Part shown: positions 1 to 14,400 of the stretch, one piece after another
How the letters are laid out: each line of letters starts with the position of its first letter
Position numbering within the stretch: the stretch's first letter is position 1
Assembly: GCF_023053635.1 (NCBI RefSeq)
Contig: NC_086183.1
Location: 32,097,501-32,161,500 of the forward strand
DNA: 64,000 bases
DNA from: Elgaria multicarinata webbii
Lineage: Eukaryota > Chordata > Lepidosauria > Squamata > Anguidae
Direction of reading: 5' to 3'
Made by a program: the position numbers and the translations under genes
Notes under the pieces: generated by a model
Databases searched by the model: none
Told to the model about the DNA's origin: nothing
Seen by the model: only the letters and a program-made list of their open reading frames with translations

Positions 1-423
1 TACCATTTCCATGCAAGCTTGAGCCTCGCTCTTCCTTTCCCCCTCCTTGTTTCTTAGATTTTAACTCTCTGAGCATGTGCAGAGAGGAGGTCCATTAATG
101 TATAGCCCAAATGGAAATATTTGGGGGCTCTGGAAATTGCTCGTGTGCCAGGGTGTGTACACAGCGTGTGTGCGAAAGAGTGGGACGCTAGTGAAAGAGC
201 ATTCTCTCTGCACGTGCTCAGAGACCTCAAACTCCTGCCACTTGTGTCAAATACATGCCCGTGGCTGTAGGTAGGGAAATACATTCTCCCTATGCTCAGA
301 GGCATCTTTTCCATTATTATGATGCCCTTCACATAACTCTCGAGTTCCGCTGCTCAAAAGAGCTTCTGAGGCCAGGCCTCTGTTCGAAATTAACCCTGAT
401 CCTGGGCCAAATAGCCAGATGCG
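1..423. other. Unassigned DNA left of the first visible exon
   Basis: No gene or named repeat was recognised. If the Jagged-like model is right, this lies in its first intron. No signal-peptide-coding exon was found here. Confidence 0.4.
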
Positions 424-880
424 TTGTATATGGGGCTGCCTTTGAAAACGGTCCGGAAACTTCAACTGGTACAAAACAGGGCAGCATGTTTACTAACGGG
501 GACTGGCCGACGAGACCACATCACGCCAGTCCTTTTCTAGCTTCATTGGCTGCCAGTCCAGGTCCGGGCCCGATTCAAAGTGCTGGTATTAACATGTAAA
601 GCCCTAAACAGCTTGGGGCCAGGCTATCTGAAGGAACGCCTCCTCCTGTATGTACCTGCCCGGACCCTAAGATCATCCTCAGGGGTCCTTCTCCGCGAGC
701 CCCTGCCAAAGGAAGTGAGGCAGGTGGCTACCAGGAGCAGGGCCTTCTCTGCTGTGGCACCCTGGCTGTGCAATGAGCTCCCTAAGGAGGTTCGCTTGGC
801 ACCTACATTATATGGTTTTAGACACCAGGTGAAGACCTTTTTATTCTCCCAGCATTTTAACAGTCTATAAATAAATGTTA
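424..880 (+). mobile_element. L2-type LINE, 3' ORF2 end
   Basis: It begins at the GGGCTGCC motif that heads the C-terminal part of L2 ORF2 and encodes FKVLVLTCKALN-like, LGPGYLKERLL, FSAVAPWLCNELP and FRHQVKTFLFSQHF segments on the + strand, the usual L2 C-terminal pattern. Internal stops show it is a fragment. It ends 22 bases before the MNNL exon. Confidence 0.75.
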
Positions 881-902
881 ACTTGGTGTTTTAAATCTCC
901 AG

Positions 903-1205
903 GTCCCTGAAGCGATGGGCACCTTCGAACTACAAGTCCGCTCCGTGCGCAACGAGAAGGGGGTGTTGGCCGACGGGCGGTGCTGCCGTGGAGGGCTGGA
1001 CCCTCCGTGCCCCGTGGCAGAGCAGTGCCAGACCTTCTTCCGGGCCTGCCTCAAGGAATACCAGCTGCGGGCCCTGCCGGAGGGGCCGTGCGTCCTGGGC
1101 GCTGCCACCACCCCGGTCCTCGGGGGCAACGTTTTCTCCGCCAGTCACCAGAAGCACACAGACCATGCCAACAGGATGGTGGTCCCTTTCGACTTTGCCT
1201 GGCCG
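903..1205 (+). CDS. Jagged-like exon: MNNL domain (equivalent of JAG1 exon 2)
   Basis: The acceptor AG is at 901-902 and the donor GTAAGA starts at 1206. The exon is 303 nt, phase 0 at both ends, against about 306 nt for JAG1 exon 2. It encodes [12 protein letters not shown] through FDFAWP, with the paired Cys (DGRCCRGG) and the CLKEYQ motif of Jagged MNNL domains. The ATG at 915 is internal, not the start: homology continues upstream of it and no signal peptide follows. The signal exon lies before position 1. Confidence 0.92.
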
Positions 1206-3067
1206 GTAAGAGGGGGCCGCTGGTTGCTTGCCTTGGTGGGGCTGCCGGGGTGGGGGGGCGCAGAGTTGTGAATTTCCCTACAGGGAGGTCCTCGTGCTCA
1301 CAGCACCTTGTGGCCGATAGTGTCCCGTGGTGATGAGGGACAGAACTCTGCATATGCCCAGAGGCCAACTTCCCTTGCACCAAAGCTGAGCCCTACCTCC
1401 CTGTTGCCCTTGCTATTAGGCCTCCTCCTCCTCCTACCAGAAACCAGGATTCTAGGCTCAACTCTGATGATGCCCCTAAAGGATAGGAAGAGATTCAAAG
1501 GAGGGGAAATGTCTTTCCATCATTTTACTGAAGCCAGTATGCAAGCTTTAATATTTCACAGAACACTTGATCATGCCACGTCGGACTGACGTAGCATTTG
1601 GTGAAACCTGCAAGTGTGCATACTTTCCCCTGCTCCCTTACAACAAATGGGAGAGTTTTTTCTCTCCTCCCAAAAAGTGTTGTTTTCCTTTTGGAAGTTC
1701 TCCCCCCTCCCCCAGAGATGGGTGTGGGGGGGAGCAGGCTTTAAACTGTGAAATTGGAGCCAGCTTCTTTCTCCAGAGATGGACCCAGGTGTTCTGGGAG
1801 AGAGACAGGGGGGAGGGAGCAGGAGAAAGCAAGAGGAAAGCAGGAGCCAGATGGACTTTGCTTACACTCTTTTCCCCTGGGGGGAACTGAGGCAGATGCT
1901 GAATCTCGCTCGGATTATAAATTGGGCAAGACAGCTCCTGTATAAACCGGCTGTGTAGTGATTTATTGATTTCTGGGCTTCTGTCTTGTGCCTCTGATGC
2001 CAGAAACACAGAGAGGGTTGTGTGTGTGTTTCTGATTTCTTTATTCTAATTAATTAAGCCTGTGATGCTGTTGTCTCACTGGGAATTGGGGGGGGGGGGT
2101 GACACCTGAGCAGCAAGAGACCTATCGCTGCTCTACAATCTCAAAGGCTCACAGGAAATGAAAAAGGTAGAGCTGGTCCTGAATTCAGAGTTCCTGGGAC
2201 ATGCTGGGCGGAGGGGTGCGCCTGTCGCTTTAAGAGTGGCTTGGAAAGGAGAATTCTGTCACGTGCAACTTCTCCTGTTATTGCAGCATGGCGAGAGGAA
2301 AAGTTGCACGGTGGCCCAACTCTCCCTTCAAAGCGGTTCTTAAACTTTCCATCATACCGTGCGCTCTGTGTTTACATTTGGGATGGGAGTGCAGAGCTTA
2401 GTTTCTAAAGAGAGGAGGGCTGATGTTCACCTCTGGCACGTGTGACGAGGGAAAGACACTTTGCACATGCTCAAAGGCACTTTGTTCTTATCACTTGATT
2501 GGAACCCCTGGAGGAGCTCTGCTATGAGAAATGACTCCCTGGGTAGAGCCACTGGTGCACCCTTCCTGGTGCAGCAGGGAAAACGTATGCCTTTGCCCCC
2601 ATTTTTGTAGGTGTGAATGCGTTGGCTTCTCATGAAGTTTGGCCTCAAATGGAGACCAAAAATCCCTCTCTGCTTAAGAGTCCCCAACCTGCTGCCCTCC
2701 AGATGTCTTGGGCTTCAACCAGGGGATTCTGGGAGTTGTAGTCCAACACGTCTGGAGGGCACCAGGTTGGAGAAGGCACTCTGTAGCATTACATAGACTC
2801 TGTATTTTCACTCTGCTATGTCTGCAGGATCTGCACTCGGGTTCTTGTCCTGGGGCCGGTTTAAACTCCATATCTCAGTGTCTCCTAGGGCGCTGTGATC
2901 TGAGCTACAGCTGTCACCCAAGCAAAGAAATTGTAATCGATGGATTATGATTTGCATACGGGTAAAAACAAGCTCCAGAGCCAGGAGAAGGCAGGGTCAT
3001 GTTTGTTTTGACAAAGCACATGCTTGCCGGAGCGGGCATCGCCTTGCAAGGCGCATTCCCTGTATAG

Positions 3068-3104
<37 letters not shown>

Positions 3105-6100
3105 AGGGGCTGACTGAGGGGCGGGGAGAGGGCTGACTGAGAGAAAGGGGCTGACTGAGGGGCGGGCAGAGGGCCCCTCAAGATGCTTCCTGCCCTCTGC
3201 AGTCGTTGTAAGTCCTTGTATTAAAAATATGACGCCTATAAAATCTGCTGCCTGGTTATTTTATTGATACTCTGCAGCATCTCGTTTTAACTGACTTAAT
3301 AGAAAAATGGTCCGATTAATCGTGGCAGCCCAAACTTGAAAAATCCAAGCGTTGAGACGTGTCCTCTTTAGACAGGCGTGTGCCATTTCCGTTACGTCCA
3401 CCTGGATTTGGGCTAGCCGCCCGTTTCTCTCCTCCGGCCCTGGGAAAGGTCACTGAGCATGGCTGACCTTTGACCCTCCCCAAAGGCCTCCCTCCCTCCC
3501 TGACCAGGGACGCATCGCCCCAGCGGGGGCACTAATTTAGCTCTGTGTAACAGCTCAAGCCTATTCCGTCCGTCCTCTGGATCATTTAGGAAACCATTTC
3601 GGACCTGCCCAGCTGGGTCCAGGGCCATACCCAAGGTTTGTCAACACAAACTGGGCCAGCACCAGAACCTGGAATCCTTGGGCAGCTGCCAGGTGGCCCC
3701 CAGTGCTCTGGGCCGGCCCACTATGATGTCTTTGTCTTTGTAAAATTAATACTTGGGGGGGGGGAATAAAAAAGTAAAGTGTGCGCCACTAAGCACATGC
3801 AGAGCGCTGTATCCTCATGCCTGCGTGCTCTAAAGAAGCCTTCCTCAACCTGACGCCTTCCAGATGTGTTGGATTACAACTCCCTCCATCCCCCAAACGG
3901 CTGGGGAATGATGGGGGTTGGAGTCCAACCCATCTGGAGGGCACTGGCTTAGAGAAGGCTGCCCTTTAGGGACCTGGAAATGAGCTTGCTGAAAAGGTGA
4001 GTCGGGATGCAAAGATGCTGTGCACAGCAGAAAGGTAAGTCCATCGTGGCCGCTCTCTCCCTCTCTCTGGGAATTTCCAGGGCTACCAGGGCAAAGCCAG
4101 ACCTGCCGTTCTTCCCTTCCCTCTCCGTCAGCTCTTTGTGTTCTTCTGCCCTTCCCTCCCAAGGGGAGGGGGGGTTGGAGAACAGGGAAGAGCAATGAGA
4201 TCAGGAGATAAAAAACTTAATTAAAGCCTCTCTTCTTAATTGATGCAAAGTCACTTCCCTCCCTTCAGCATGCGTTTCTCCCTTCCCCTCCCGTGCCCAG
4301 ACGATGACTGATCTCTTTGGATCTGCTCCGCCCTGCCGAGGTCCTGTCGCTAGATCTCCAGCCGAGTTTTGCGGCCAGGGTCTGCCACGGGCCGGACACT
4401 GCTGACCGCAGGGCAGGTCTGCTGTGTTCAAACCTTCCCACTTTCCAGAGGTTAATTTTTTAATTAACCACTGGGAACTGCCGTCATTTCTAACCGCTGA
4501 CAATGCCCGTCACCTTTTAATTAACCACTGCGTCTCCCATCGTTGGTTAAATTTTTAAGGGAGAGTGGTTGGGTTTATCGTCTCTGCAGATGTCACCTCT
4601 TCTAACTTGGAAGTTCCAGTTGACGAGGTTCAGGGAAGGTGAAGAAAAGGCACTCTGCACGTGCTTGGGGATTCTAGGTCAGAGCCTTCAGAATATTCAG
4701 TTCTGGGAGATTAAACCTTGGGGACAGATTGAACATCAGTATAAAATCTTTCTTTCTTTCTTCACACGCACGTGCACGCAAAGTGCTTAACAAAGCATGG
4801 AAGCTACAGGATCTCAGAGACCATCTAGTCCACCCCACCGCCAGATCAGTGCCGCCATTGCAATGCAGGATGCAGCTACAACAGGGGTGGCCAAATTTGG
4901 CCCTGCAGATATGTAGGCCAGAACATCTGGAGGGCCACAAGCTGGCCATCCCTGAGCTGCAGCGTCCCTGCCCAGTCTCTGCTTCAATATCTCCACTCCA
5001 GTGAACAGGAAAGGCAGAATATAAATATAAGCAACAAAGAAATCAATAATCATCGCCAATGGGAGAGGTCAGTTTTTGCCAGACATTCAGGCTGTATTTC
5101 TGTCTGTTTCTACGATAATACCTGGCAGATAGTGGGGAAAGTTCTTGGTGCGTCTACTTCTTAGGGCTCCATTATTTATTAATGATAGCACTCTTCAAAT
5201 ACTTGAAAGGTGGTCACACAGAGGAGGGCCAGGATCTCTTCTCGACCCTCCCAGAGTGCAGGACACAGAATAACGTGCTCAAGTTACAGGAAGCCAGATT
5301 CCGGCTGGACATCAGGAAAAACTTCCTGACTGTTAGAGCAGTACGACAATGGAATCAGTTACCTAGGGAGGCTGTGGGCTCTCCCACACTGGAGGCCTTC
5401 AAGAGGCAGCTGGACAACCCTCTGTCAGGGATGCTTTAGGGTAGATTCTTGCATTGAGCAGGGGGTTGGACTGGATGGCCTTGTAGGCCCCTTCCGCTAT
5501 TCTATGATTCTATGATGATGATGATGATTTACATCCTGCCTTTTCCCCAGTACTGGGACTCAAGGCGGTTTACAAGATTAAAACATGTACAATCAAAACA
5601 TATAAATACATGTTTTAATCTTGTAAACCGCCTTGTGCTTTTTGTATTGTATTTTGTATTTGTGTTTTTTAGATTGTTGGTTGTTTTACTGTGTTCTTCA
5701 TGGTTTTAATTTTTGTGAACCGCCCAGAGAGCTTTGTAATAAGTAAATAAATAAATTACAAAAGTTAAAATAGAATTAAACCTACAGTAAAATTAAAAAC
5801 ATGTTAAAAATTTGAAAACTGTAGCAGTTTAAAAGGGAGGGGGATCCAATACATTAGCACAGGTCCAGTATAGTTCCAAAAGCCTGCTGAAACAAAAATG
5901 TTTTTGCCTGCCTCCAAAACTTTAGCACAGAGGGAGCCGGTTTGGCCTCCCTGGGAAGGGAGTTCCAGAGCCTTGGAGCAGCCACCAAGAAGGCCCTCTC
6001 CCGCGTACCCATCAGGGATGTTGGAGGGACTAGAGAAAGGCCTCCTCAGAAGATCTCAGAGCACGGGCAGGTTCATATGGGAGAATGTGGTCTTTCAGAT

Positions 6101-9100
6101 ACTCCATACTCTGGAGGATGCCTAAATCATAGAATCATAGAATAGCAGAGTTGGAAGGGGCCTACAAGGCCATCGAGTCCAACCCCCTGCTCAGTGCAGG
6201 AATCCACCTTAAAGCATCCCCGACAGATGCTTGTCCAGCTGCCTCTTGAATGACTCTAGTGTGGGAGAGGCCACAACCTCACCAGGGAACTGATTCCATT
6301 GTCGTACTGCTCTAACAGTCAGGGAGTTTTTCCTGATGTCCAGCTGGAATCCGGCTTCCTTTAACTTGAGCCCGTTATTCCGTGTCCTGCACTCTGGGAG
6401 GGTCGAGAAGAGATCCTGGCCCTCCTCTGTGTGACAACCTTTCAAGTCTTTGAAGAGTGCTATCATGTCTCCCCTCCATCTTCTCTTCTCCAGGCTAAAC
6501 ATGCCCAGTTCTTTCAGTCTCTCCTCCTAGGGCTTTGTTTCCAGACCCCTGATCATCCTGCTTGCCCTCCTCTGAACACGCTCCAGCTTGTTTGCGTCCT
6601 TCTTGAATTGTGGAGCCCAGAACCGGACACAATACTCTAGATGAGGCTTAACCAGGGCTGAATAGAGAGGAACCAGTACCTCACGTGATTCGGAAGCTAT
6701 ACTTCTATTAATGCAGCCCAAAATAGCATTTGCCTTTCTTGCAGCCATATCGCACTGTTGGCTCATATTCAGCTTGCGATCTACAACAATTCCAAGATCC
6801 TTCTCGTTTGTAGTATTGCTGAGCCAAGTATCCCCCATCTTGTAACTGTGCATTTGGTTTCTTTTTCCTAAATGTGGAACTTGTGGCTGCCATTTTCATC
6901 CCCCCATGAAGGATCCTCGTGCATTAGTTCTCACCACCACCAGCAGCCCTTCCAGCAGGCTGTATTGAGGAAGCTGAGAAGGGGAAGCAAGGTCATTTCA
7001 CCAGCCCTGCTGAAAAACTGAATTATCCCCGCCCGCCTCTCTCTCTTCCCTTTTTCTTGAGTGTCGTGTCTTTTTACATTGTAAGGCTGCGGACAGGATT
7101 ATGTGTAGGCAAGTCCAGGAGCCTTGTTGGCCGAAAATGCTTCAAATAAAATAGATAATACGAGAGACGCAAAGCCAGTGAAGCAGACCTTTTGTGGAAT
7201 GGTCTTCGCAGGTGGGGGGGGGGCAGTGGGCAGGCTTTAGAGCAGCCTTCCTCAACCTGGGGCGCTCCAGAGTGTTGGACTGCATCTCCCAGAATGCCCC
7301 AGCCAGCAGAGCTGGCTGGGGCATTCTGGGAGTTGTAGTCCAACACATCTGGAGCGCCCCAGGTTGAGGAAGGCTGCTTTAGAGCTTCACAGAACATTAC
7401 CGCAGGCAGAAGAAGCATTCCTCCCCACCCCACCAGGTATTTTGAAAGTCTAATGGACCTCACACTTCGCTATTTTGTACCAACCTTTCCTCTCCTGGCT
7501 GCGTTTGCCCCCACAACACCCTTGTGTGGGATGTTGCTGGAGTTCCCATTTTACAGACGTCAGAAAGAAGGTTACAACAGGGCAGCCACAGCAGAGAGAA
7601 AGCAAAAGAAGGGATTTCCACCCAGGTCTCTTTCAGACTCTGCTGTCCCTCGCTGTGCATTATAACATACGTAAAGATTTTTTAAATATTATTTCCCAGG
7701 CTGAACCGTGACCGTTTGGGGGAGCAGGAACACAACTTTCTCGGTCTGTTTGCATCCGTAGGATTTTCAAGCATGGCGGAGCCTCACGAAACAGACTTTT
7801 GGGTCGGGATTCCCACACAGGCCCCGCCTGAGCTCTGTTCCAATGGATCTGATCCAATTTCAGATTCAGGCTTCTGTATGAGCAGAGAGAGAGGAAAGGG
7901 GGAGCCCGGGATTATGTCTGGGACCCGATTCTCCAGCTGCGCTAATTGTAAGCAAGCTGGGTTTCACCAGCGGAGCTCGGAGGGTGTGTGCGGAGGAGAT
8001 GTTGCCTTTGGCTCCCCCTTTCTCTCTCCTTTGCCAAAATTGGATCTTTGTGTGGGTAGAAAGAATTTGTGAGAAACACAGCCAATATATTTCTGGATCT
8101 TTTTCCCAGCTTCAGGGTGGCGGTGGTGGTGGGGGCTAAGGGTTACAGCTGGGAGTCGGAGAAACTGTGTAGAAGTTACTGCCAGCTTTCTCATCTTGCG
8201 GTTGGCTCGCAGATTGATTTTTAATGTGCTGAGGACGTGTTTGCATTTTCTTTTCCTGGCATCTCTCCTTCCCATGCCTCAGTTGCAACATCTCTGAAAT
8301 GGGTGCACCTGTTTGCCCTCCCCCCCCAGATTCCTGCTCTTTAGCCCCAGTTCTCAAATTTCCTGGCACAGCTGCTGAAAAGACAGCACCCCTTTTTCCT
8401 TCCCCATACCCAAGCTTTGGGAAACATTGCGTGCGAAGACCAGCATGGAAACTCTCTGCTCTGGTAACTGTTTGCCTCGTTTCTTCTAGCGCTCGTATTC
8501 GTTGGTTCTGGAGGCCTGGCATGCGGCCAATGCCACGGACATCACCAGCCAAGGTAAGGGTCCCACCTGTTTACCCGCGGCTGGAGCCATGGTGCTGGAA
8601 GGGGCAGGGACAAACCTAGAAAGTTGTGCCCCAATTCCTGAATGCGTACACCAGCCTTTCCCTGCTAGGGCCCTCCTTCAGATGTTTTGGACTTCAACTC
8701 CCAGAATCAGTGATTCTGGGAGTTGAAGTCCAAGACATTTGGAGGGGGTCCCATTGGGGAAAGGCTGGTGTACAGACGGTTTAGGGAACCTCAGCTTGTG
8801 CCAAATCTGCCTCCTAGCCCAAGCAACCAAGCCAGAAGAAAAAGACAGGTGTGGGTGGAGAGGGGCGCCAGCCGTTGAGGTACCGGTTTTGGGCTGTGTG
8901 GATGACATAGCCTTCCATTCTGCAGACTTGCTGGACGTTTTTCTAACATTCTAATGTTTTGAGCAAATTTAGTAGTCAAAAAGTATGCAAAGTAAAATAA
9001 TAATAAAGCTGAAAATGCACCTTTCCCCCATAGGTTAAAGTGTAAACATGCGCATTTGGGGGGGATTTGCGGATTTTTGTGAGTGCGAATTTGCGCAAGG

Positions 9101-11384
9101 GCTCATTTACGCAAATTCGGAAGCGAAAACAAATTCTGATTCTGATGGGTGGGAGATGGAATGAACGGCACCTGACGCGCCGCAAAAGACAAACAGGATG
9201 GATTTTACACAATCTGCACGTCCCTAGTGAAGAGGCCGTTTACCTGTGAATAGCAGTTGACCGGGGGGGTGGGGGGGTGGCGGCGGCAAAATCTGCTCTT
9301 GCCTCGGTCGTGGGCTGCTTGATTGGGCGGCGTGGGCAGCCCCGTTCCCGAAGTCGTCTTGCTGTGGCCCGATCCAGCCGGGTCCCCAGGGAGCTCTGAG
9401 ATCCTCCCTTCTCTCTGCAGGAGCGGGCCAGCTGGTGGAGCGGGTGACTCGCTCGGGCATGCTGAACCCAGGCGAGGGCTGGCAGGGCTTGTGGCACCAC
9501 GGACGCGCCGCCTCGCTGGACTACCGGGTGCGCGTGCGCTGCCAGGAGCACTACTACGGCCCGGCCTGCAACTTCCTGTGCCGGCCCCGCCACGATTTCT
9601 TCGGCCACCACAGCTGCGACGCTGCGGGCAACAAGGTCTGTCTGGACGGCTGGACGGGAGACGAGTGTACGCGGGGTACGTCCCGGGACGTCCGGCTGCA
9701 GTGGGGAGGGGGGAGAGGGCAAGGCGGTACTCGGGGAGGGACGGGAACCCGGGAGCCCACTGCCCCTTTTGCGGCTCTAACCGCTAGGCACCATTTCCCA
9801 TCCCTGTCTGGGGACGGCATCCTGCTCCTCTGATCGCTGAGCCCAGCGTATTCTAGCTTAACACTTTTACTGCGAGTAACTAAACTTAGTGGAGGCTGGT
9901 GGTTCCGCTGCCAGTGTGGTGGCGATTCCGCTCCGGGTTTCAGTCCGAACCAGTCAGAACTCTAAAGGAGCTGTCCAAGGTGCTTCACACCTTGGACAGC
10001 TCCTTTAGAGTTCTGACTAAAACCCGGAGCGGATTCACCGCCCCACTGACATGGGAGCCTCCGCTGCCTGTGCACTTAACCAAACTTTCCTCTGTGAGAA
10101 TCCTTTTCTTTCTGTGTCTTCCCAACATCATACCTGGGGAAGGGGGGCGGGTGAGAAAGAGGAGGGTCTCCTTAGGGCAATGTGGCCCCTAGTGCAGGCC
10201 CCCAGAACCTGAAATGCTGCCCTTCTTGTTTTTTTTGCAGCAATTTGTCGCCAGGGATGTCACGAAACGCATGGGTTTTGCGAGGAACCTGGCGAGTGCA
10301 GGTAAGCATGAGTGGGGGGTACCCCAAAGAAACTGATGGGGTGGGTTGGGGTGGGTTGTACAGTCTCTCAGCAGACAGCTCTGATCCTTGACGCTAGCAG
10401 TCATAAATTAGTAGGAGCTATGACCTTCCCATTTATATCTCAAATCAGCATGCCTATGTGATTCTTCTCCCCGGTCACACACCATTTTACCCTCACAACA
10501 ACCCTGTGAGGTAGGTTAGGCTGAGAGATGGCGACCGGCCCGAGGGCTCGTAGCTGAGCAGGGATTTGAACACAAGCGTCCCTGGGCCTCGTCCAGAATC
10601 CCAGCCACTGCCCCACACTGGATCTCTGCCACAGAAATAAATTTTAAATTGCTTTTCTTCTGAGGGCAGGCTTTTTATGGAATATCTGTTCATTTGGAAA
10701 TATTTACGGGGAGGAAAGCAAGCCGGGACCTCAGAGAAAAGTGCTTTTGATAGCCGCCTCCGTTTCTCGGCAAGCAAACAGCATGCCCTTGGAGTACACC
10801 GCCAAGACCTTATTGCTGGCGGGATTAAAAACGGCGGAATACTATTTTTTTTTATAGCCCCAACCAAGCAGCTGGGATGTCTGTGCGCCCATGTGGTAGC
10901 CACTAGCCACCAGCCCTCAATGCGCACTAAGAAAAAAAAGAAGTATCTCTAGCCCACTGAAGCTCTTCACCCAAACAAAATATTAGGAAAAGGCATTTCA
11001 TAGCATATGATGAACTGTCTTTGGCCTGGCTGAGAGTTTAAAAATGGTTTTAAAAGTTAGCTGTTTTTATGTTTTTAAATTTTGTATATTGATTTTTAAT
11101 ATCCAGCCTTTTAATCTTTGTGAACCACCCAGAGAACTTCGGCTATGGGGCAGTATATAAAAATAAATCATCACCATCGCTTTTGGTATTTTAGCTTGAC
11201 CCACTGTTCTTATTACTATGATTATTCTCTTGTTTCTGCTTTGTGAACCCCTTCCCCCCCCCCCTTCATATGTTTTAATGTGATTTTAGATTGTAAGCCT
11301 CTAGGCAGGGTATCGCTGTTTTATTTCTATATTTTGTACAGCACCAAGTACGTTGTTGGTGCTATATAAATAAATAAATAAATG

Positions 11385-11415
<31 letters not shown>

Positions 11416-14400
11416 GCCTTGCTTGAGCGGTCTCCCATTAGGCCTTCCCCCAACATTTTCAGTGTATTTTTTTAAAAGATTGATTTTTATATATGGCACT
11501 ACTGCTGTTAGGATTTCCTGTTAGGATACTCCTTTCCCACACGTTTAAAGTTTCCAAGTGCTGAATCATTCCTCTCTCTTCCCCTACCTTTCCAGTTCTC
11601 CCCTCCCACCCGCGCACACAAAGGAGCCAGTTTTGGGGCAAATCCCAACAAGCAGACGCCCTGCAGCTCCTCTCAGTTGCCCGGACAATGCCCGGTGGGC
11701 AGCAAGACAGCCAACCAAACCCAGCTGGGAGTATAGCGTTGGCTCCCAGCCAGGAAAATTAAAACACCGCTGGATTCCAGAGCTGATAAGGATGGGGTGT
11801 GGCGGCGAGTGAGGAAATGGGATGGAGCAGGCCTGGCATGGGTCAGAAAGCTGACGGGCTGCCCCCATGCCACTCACACGCCCAGGCGGGGATGGGACCC
11901 AGGGACCCTCCCCATGCCAAAGAGGCTTTGACCGTTCACGGAGGAGTCGAGAAAAAATGTAAAATGGCCCCTGGGCCTATCACCACCTGTTGAGAGACGT
12001 TGTTAGATTGGACTCGTATTCGGCACCCTAAATAGCAGCCCTCAAGGTGAGGACAGTGACTCGGGCAGAGCTGCAGCGGGCATCCCGCTTAGCAGATGAG
12101 TGCTTTGGATTCCCTGTTGATGATTTCAGTGCCACCTGGCCTTAGCTCAGATCAGAACAGGGAGATTTACGGCTCGTGGCTCACAGCTCCAGCTCCTAAC
12201 TGCCACGTTGCACCACCAGTGAACGCGCCCTGCTCCCTTCTTCTCCCAGGTGCCATTATGGATGGACGGGTCCCCTCTGCGACAAATGCATCCTCTTCCC
12301 AGGTTGCGTTCATGGGAGCTGCACCGAGCCGTGGAAATGCGACTGCGAAACCAACTGGGGAGGCCTGCTGTGTGACAAGGGTGAGTCCCCGGGGCAGGCG
12401 GCTTGGCGGCCCTGAGAAACTGGCCGGTCTAGAACTTCTCCCAGGCTGCTGCTCTATGGCACTGCAAACTTTCCCTTGGTGGAGACGGAAGCCGAAACGT
12501 AGGCTTGTTGCCAGTTTCCGTCCCGGAGCGGTTGGCTTTGCTTAAGGTAGCCCTGGGAGGCCCCTGTATCTGGACGCTTCGACTTCGGGGGCTGTATTGC
12601 AGCCACGGGGGACCTGCTGGAGCCAAGGAGACAGCGTTGCTTTTCTCCCCGCCCAGATCTGAACTACTGTGGATCGCACCGTCCATGCAAGAACGGCGGC
12701 ACCTGCGCCAACAAGGAACCGAACGAGTACGAATGTCTGTGTCCTGAGGGATTCCAGGGCCGGAACTGTGAGGACGGTGAGCAGCAGGTCACTTATGCAA
12801 GGAAAATTCTCCCCTAAGGCATTGCGTCGCAAAGGCTGAGTTTAACCCTCCCAGAATCCTTGGCAATGCTGCAAAGAATTCTGGGGCGGGAAGAGATTGT
12901 TGAGAGCTTTTGTGACAGGTAGATAGATCAGGGGCGCAGAACCTGAGGCTCGGGGGCCAAAACCGGCCCTCCAGGGTTCCCAATTTGGTCTTCCCGTGTT
13001 CTCCAGCTGGCTGTTGGCTCCACCCCCTTTCTCCCTATCATTGGTCAGTTGGTATTTTCCCAGCTTTTCTGCATTTCCCCCCCCCATCCTGAAAGTTTGA
13101 AACGCCTCTCCTGGGGGTGCGTTTCTGGCAGTAAGAGCTTTACGCTACAATAGGCTGTCGTTTAGTCCCGCCTCTTTTGACTTTGGGGCCGCCCACCTCT
13201 GGAATGCGGCCCCCGAAAGCGTCTCTGCAATGGAATTCGGCCCTCAGGTTGGAAGAGGTTAAACACCCCTGAGACGGAGGCTCAGAGTTGGACGAGGGTT
13301 CAACTCCCCACTTGGCCAGTGAGCCTCCTGAGCTGGCCACCATCTTTCATCCAAGCCTCCCACGCAGGGCTGTTGAGAAGCTAAAATGAGCTGCCCCCAA
13401 CCACGTACACGACTCTCCAATTCTTGGGGAAGATGTACCATGGAGGAGTGGTGAATAAAATGTCGACTTGCGAGAGATTCGGGGCGGAGGGGCGGGGGAG
13501 AATTGCTGATCACGGGCTGTTTGGTTTGGGCCCCTAGAAATGCATCTGCCCTGCTGGACTGCGGGGGGTCACTGGTGGGTTCAGGCCATCCCCGAAGGCA
13601 AATAGCTTTTTAAACAGCGGCGCAGAAGACAGGAAGAGCCCGGGTTTCCCACACTTTCCATTTGTAATTGTAAAGTGTTGGTTTTCAGGGTGGGACCAGC
13701 GCCCCACCTTTTTCTCTTTGCTTTGGAACTGTTTTTTCAGCTGTATGATGCGGGTCGCTGGGAGTTAGGAGTTGGTCTGCTGCAGAGGGTTACAGGGTCA
13801 GCAGAGTAGTGTGGGGGAAGGATAATGACTTCAGCCCCCATTTCAGGAGGGGAAGTAGGGGGGACAGATGGAGTGGGGAGAGGAGGGGGGTGGGACATGG
13901 GGGGGGTTCTCTTTCTAACTCTGGGTGGGAAGCAAAGCAGAGAGCTTAAAGGGTCCTCTGATGTGTTAAGACCACCACGGTTCTTCTTCTTGTTCATCAA
14001 AATATATACATCAGATATATACATTTCATATACATTAACGCACATGCACTTTTCCTGTTGAGCACCCTTTTTGCAAGGAATTCCATCCTAATATAACGTG
14101 CATCCTTTCACCCATTATATGCATTTCTGTGCACACTTTTCTTTAATATATCTATTTTTATAAGCAAAGTCGCCCAACAGATTTCTAGCCATGTAGGAAG
14201 CTGCCATCTACTGAGCCAGACTGATGATCCATCTAGGCTGGTATTGTCAACACTGACCAGCGGCGGCTCTCCAGGCAAGAACACTTCCAGCCCTACCTGG
14301 GAGAGGCCAGGGATTGAACCTGCGACCTTCTGCCTGCAAGCTGGGCCTCTACCACAGAGCCACAGCTTTCTCAACCCTCCCTTCCGCAAGGCGAACAGAA

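Larger units (their letters stand above)
1206..8489 (+). other. 7.3 kb intron between the two MNNL exons
   Basis: It holds palindromic MITEs (2226-2338, 2680-2779, 3838-3961, 7243-7376), two CR1 LINE fragments (5172-5515, 6126-6858), L2-like pieces (5510-6120) and TG/GA microsatellites near 2014 and 3065. Nothing coding was recognised in it. Confidence 0.7.

Noticed and set aside
915-917. ATG at 915 as the start codon of the ligand
   Set aside because: Homology continues upstream into VPEA and no signal peptide follows. The true first exon must lie outside the window.
14175-14372. A tRNA-Ala gene
   Set aside because: It has A and B boxes but no complete cloverleaf; the sequence continues as a SINE body.
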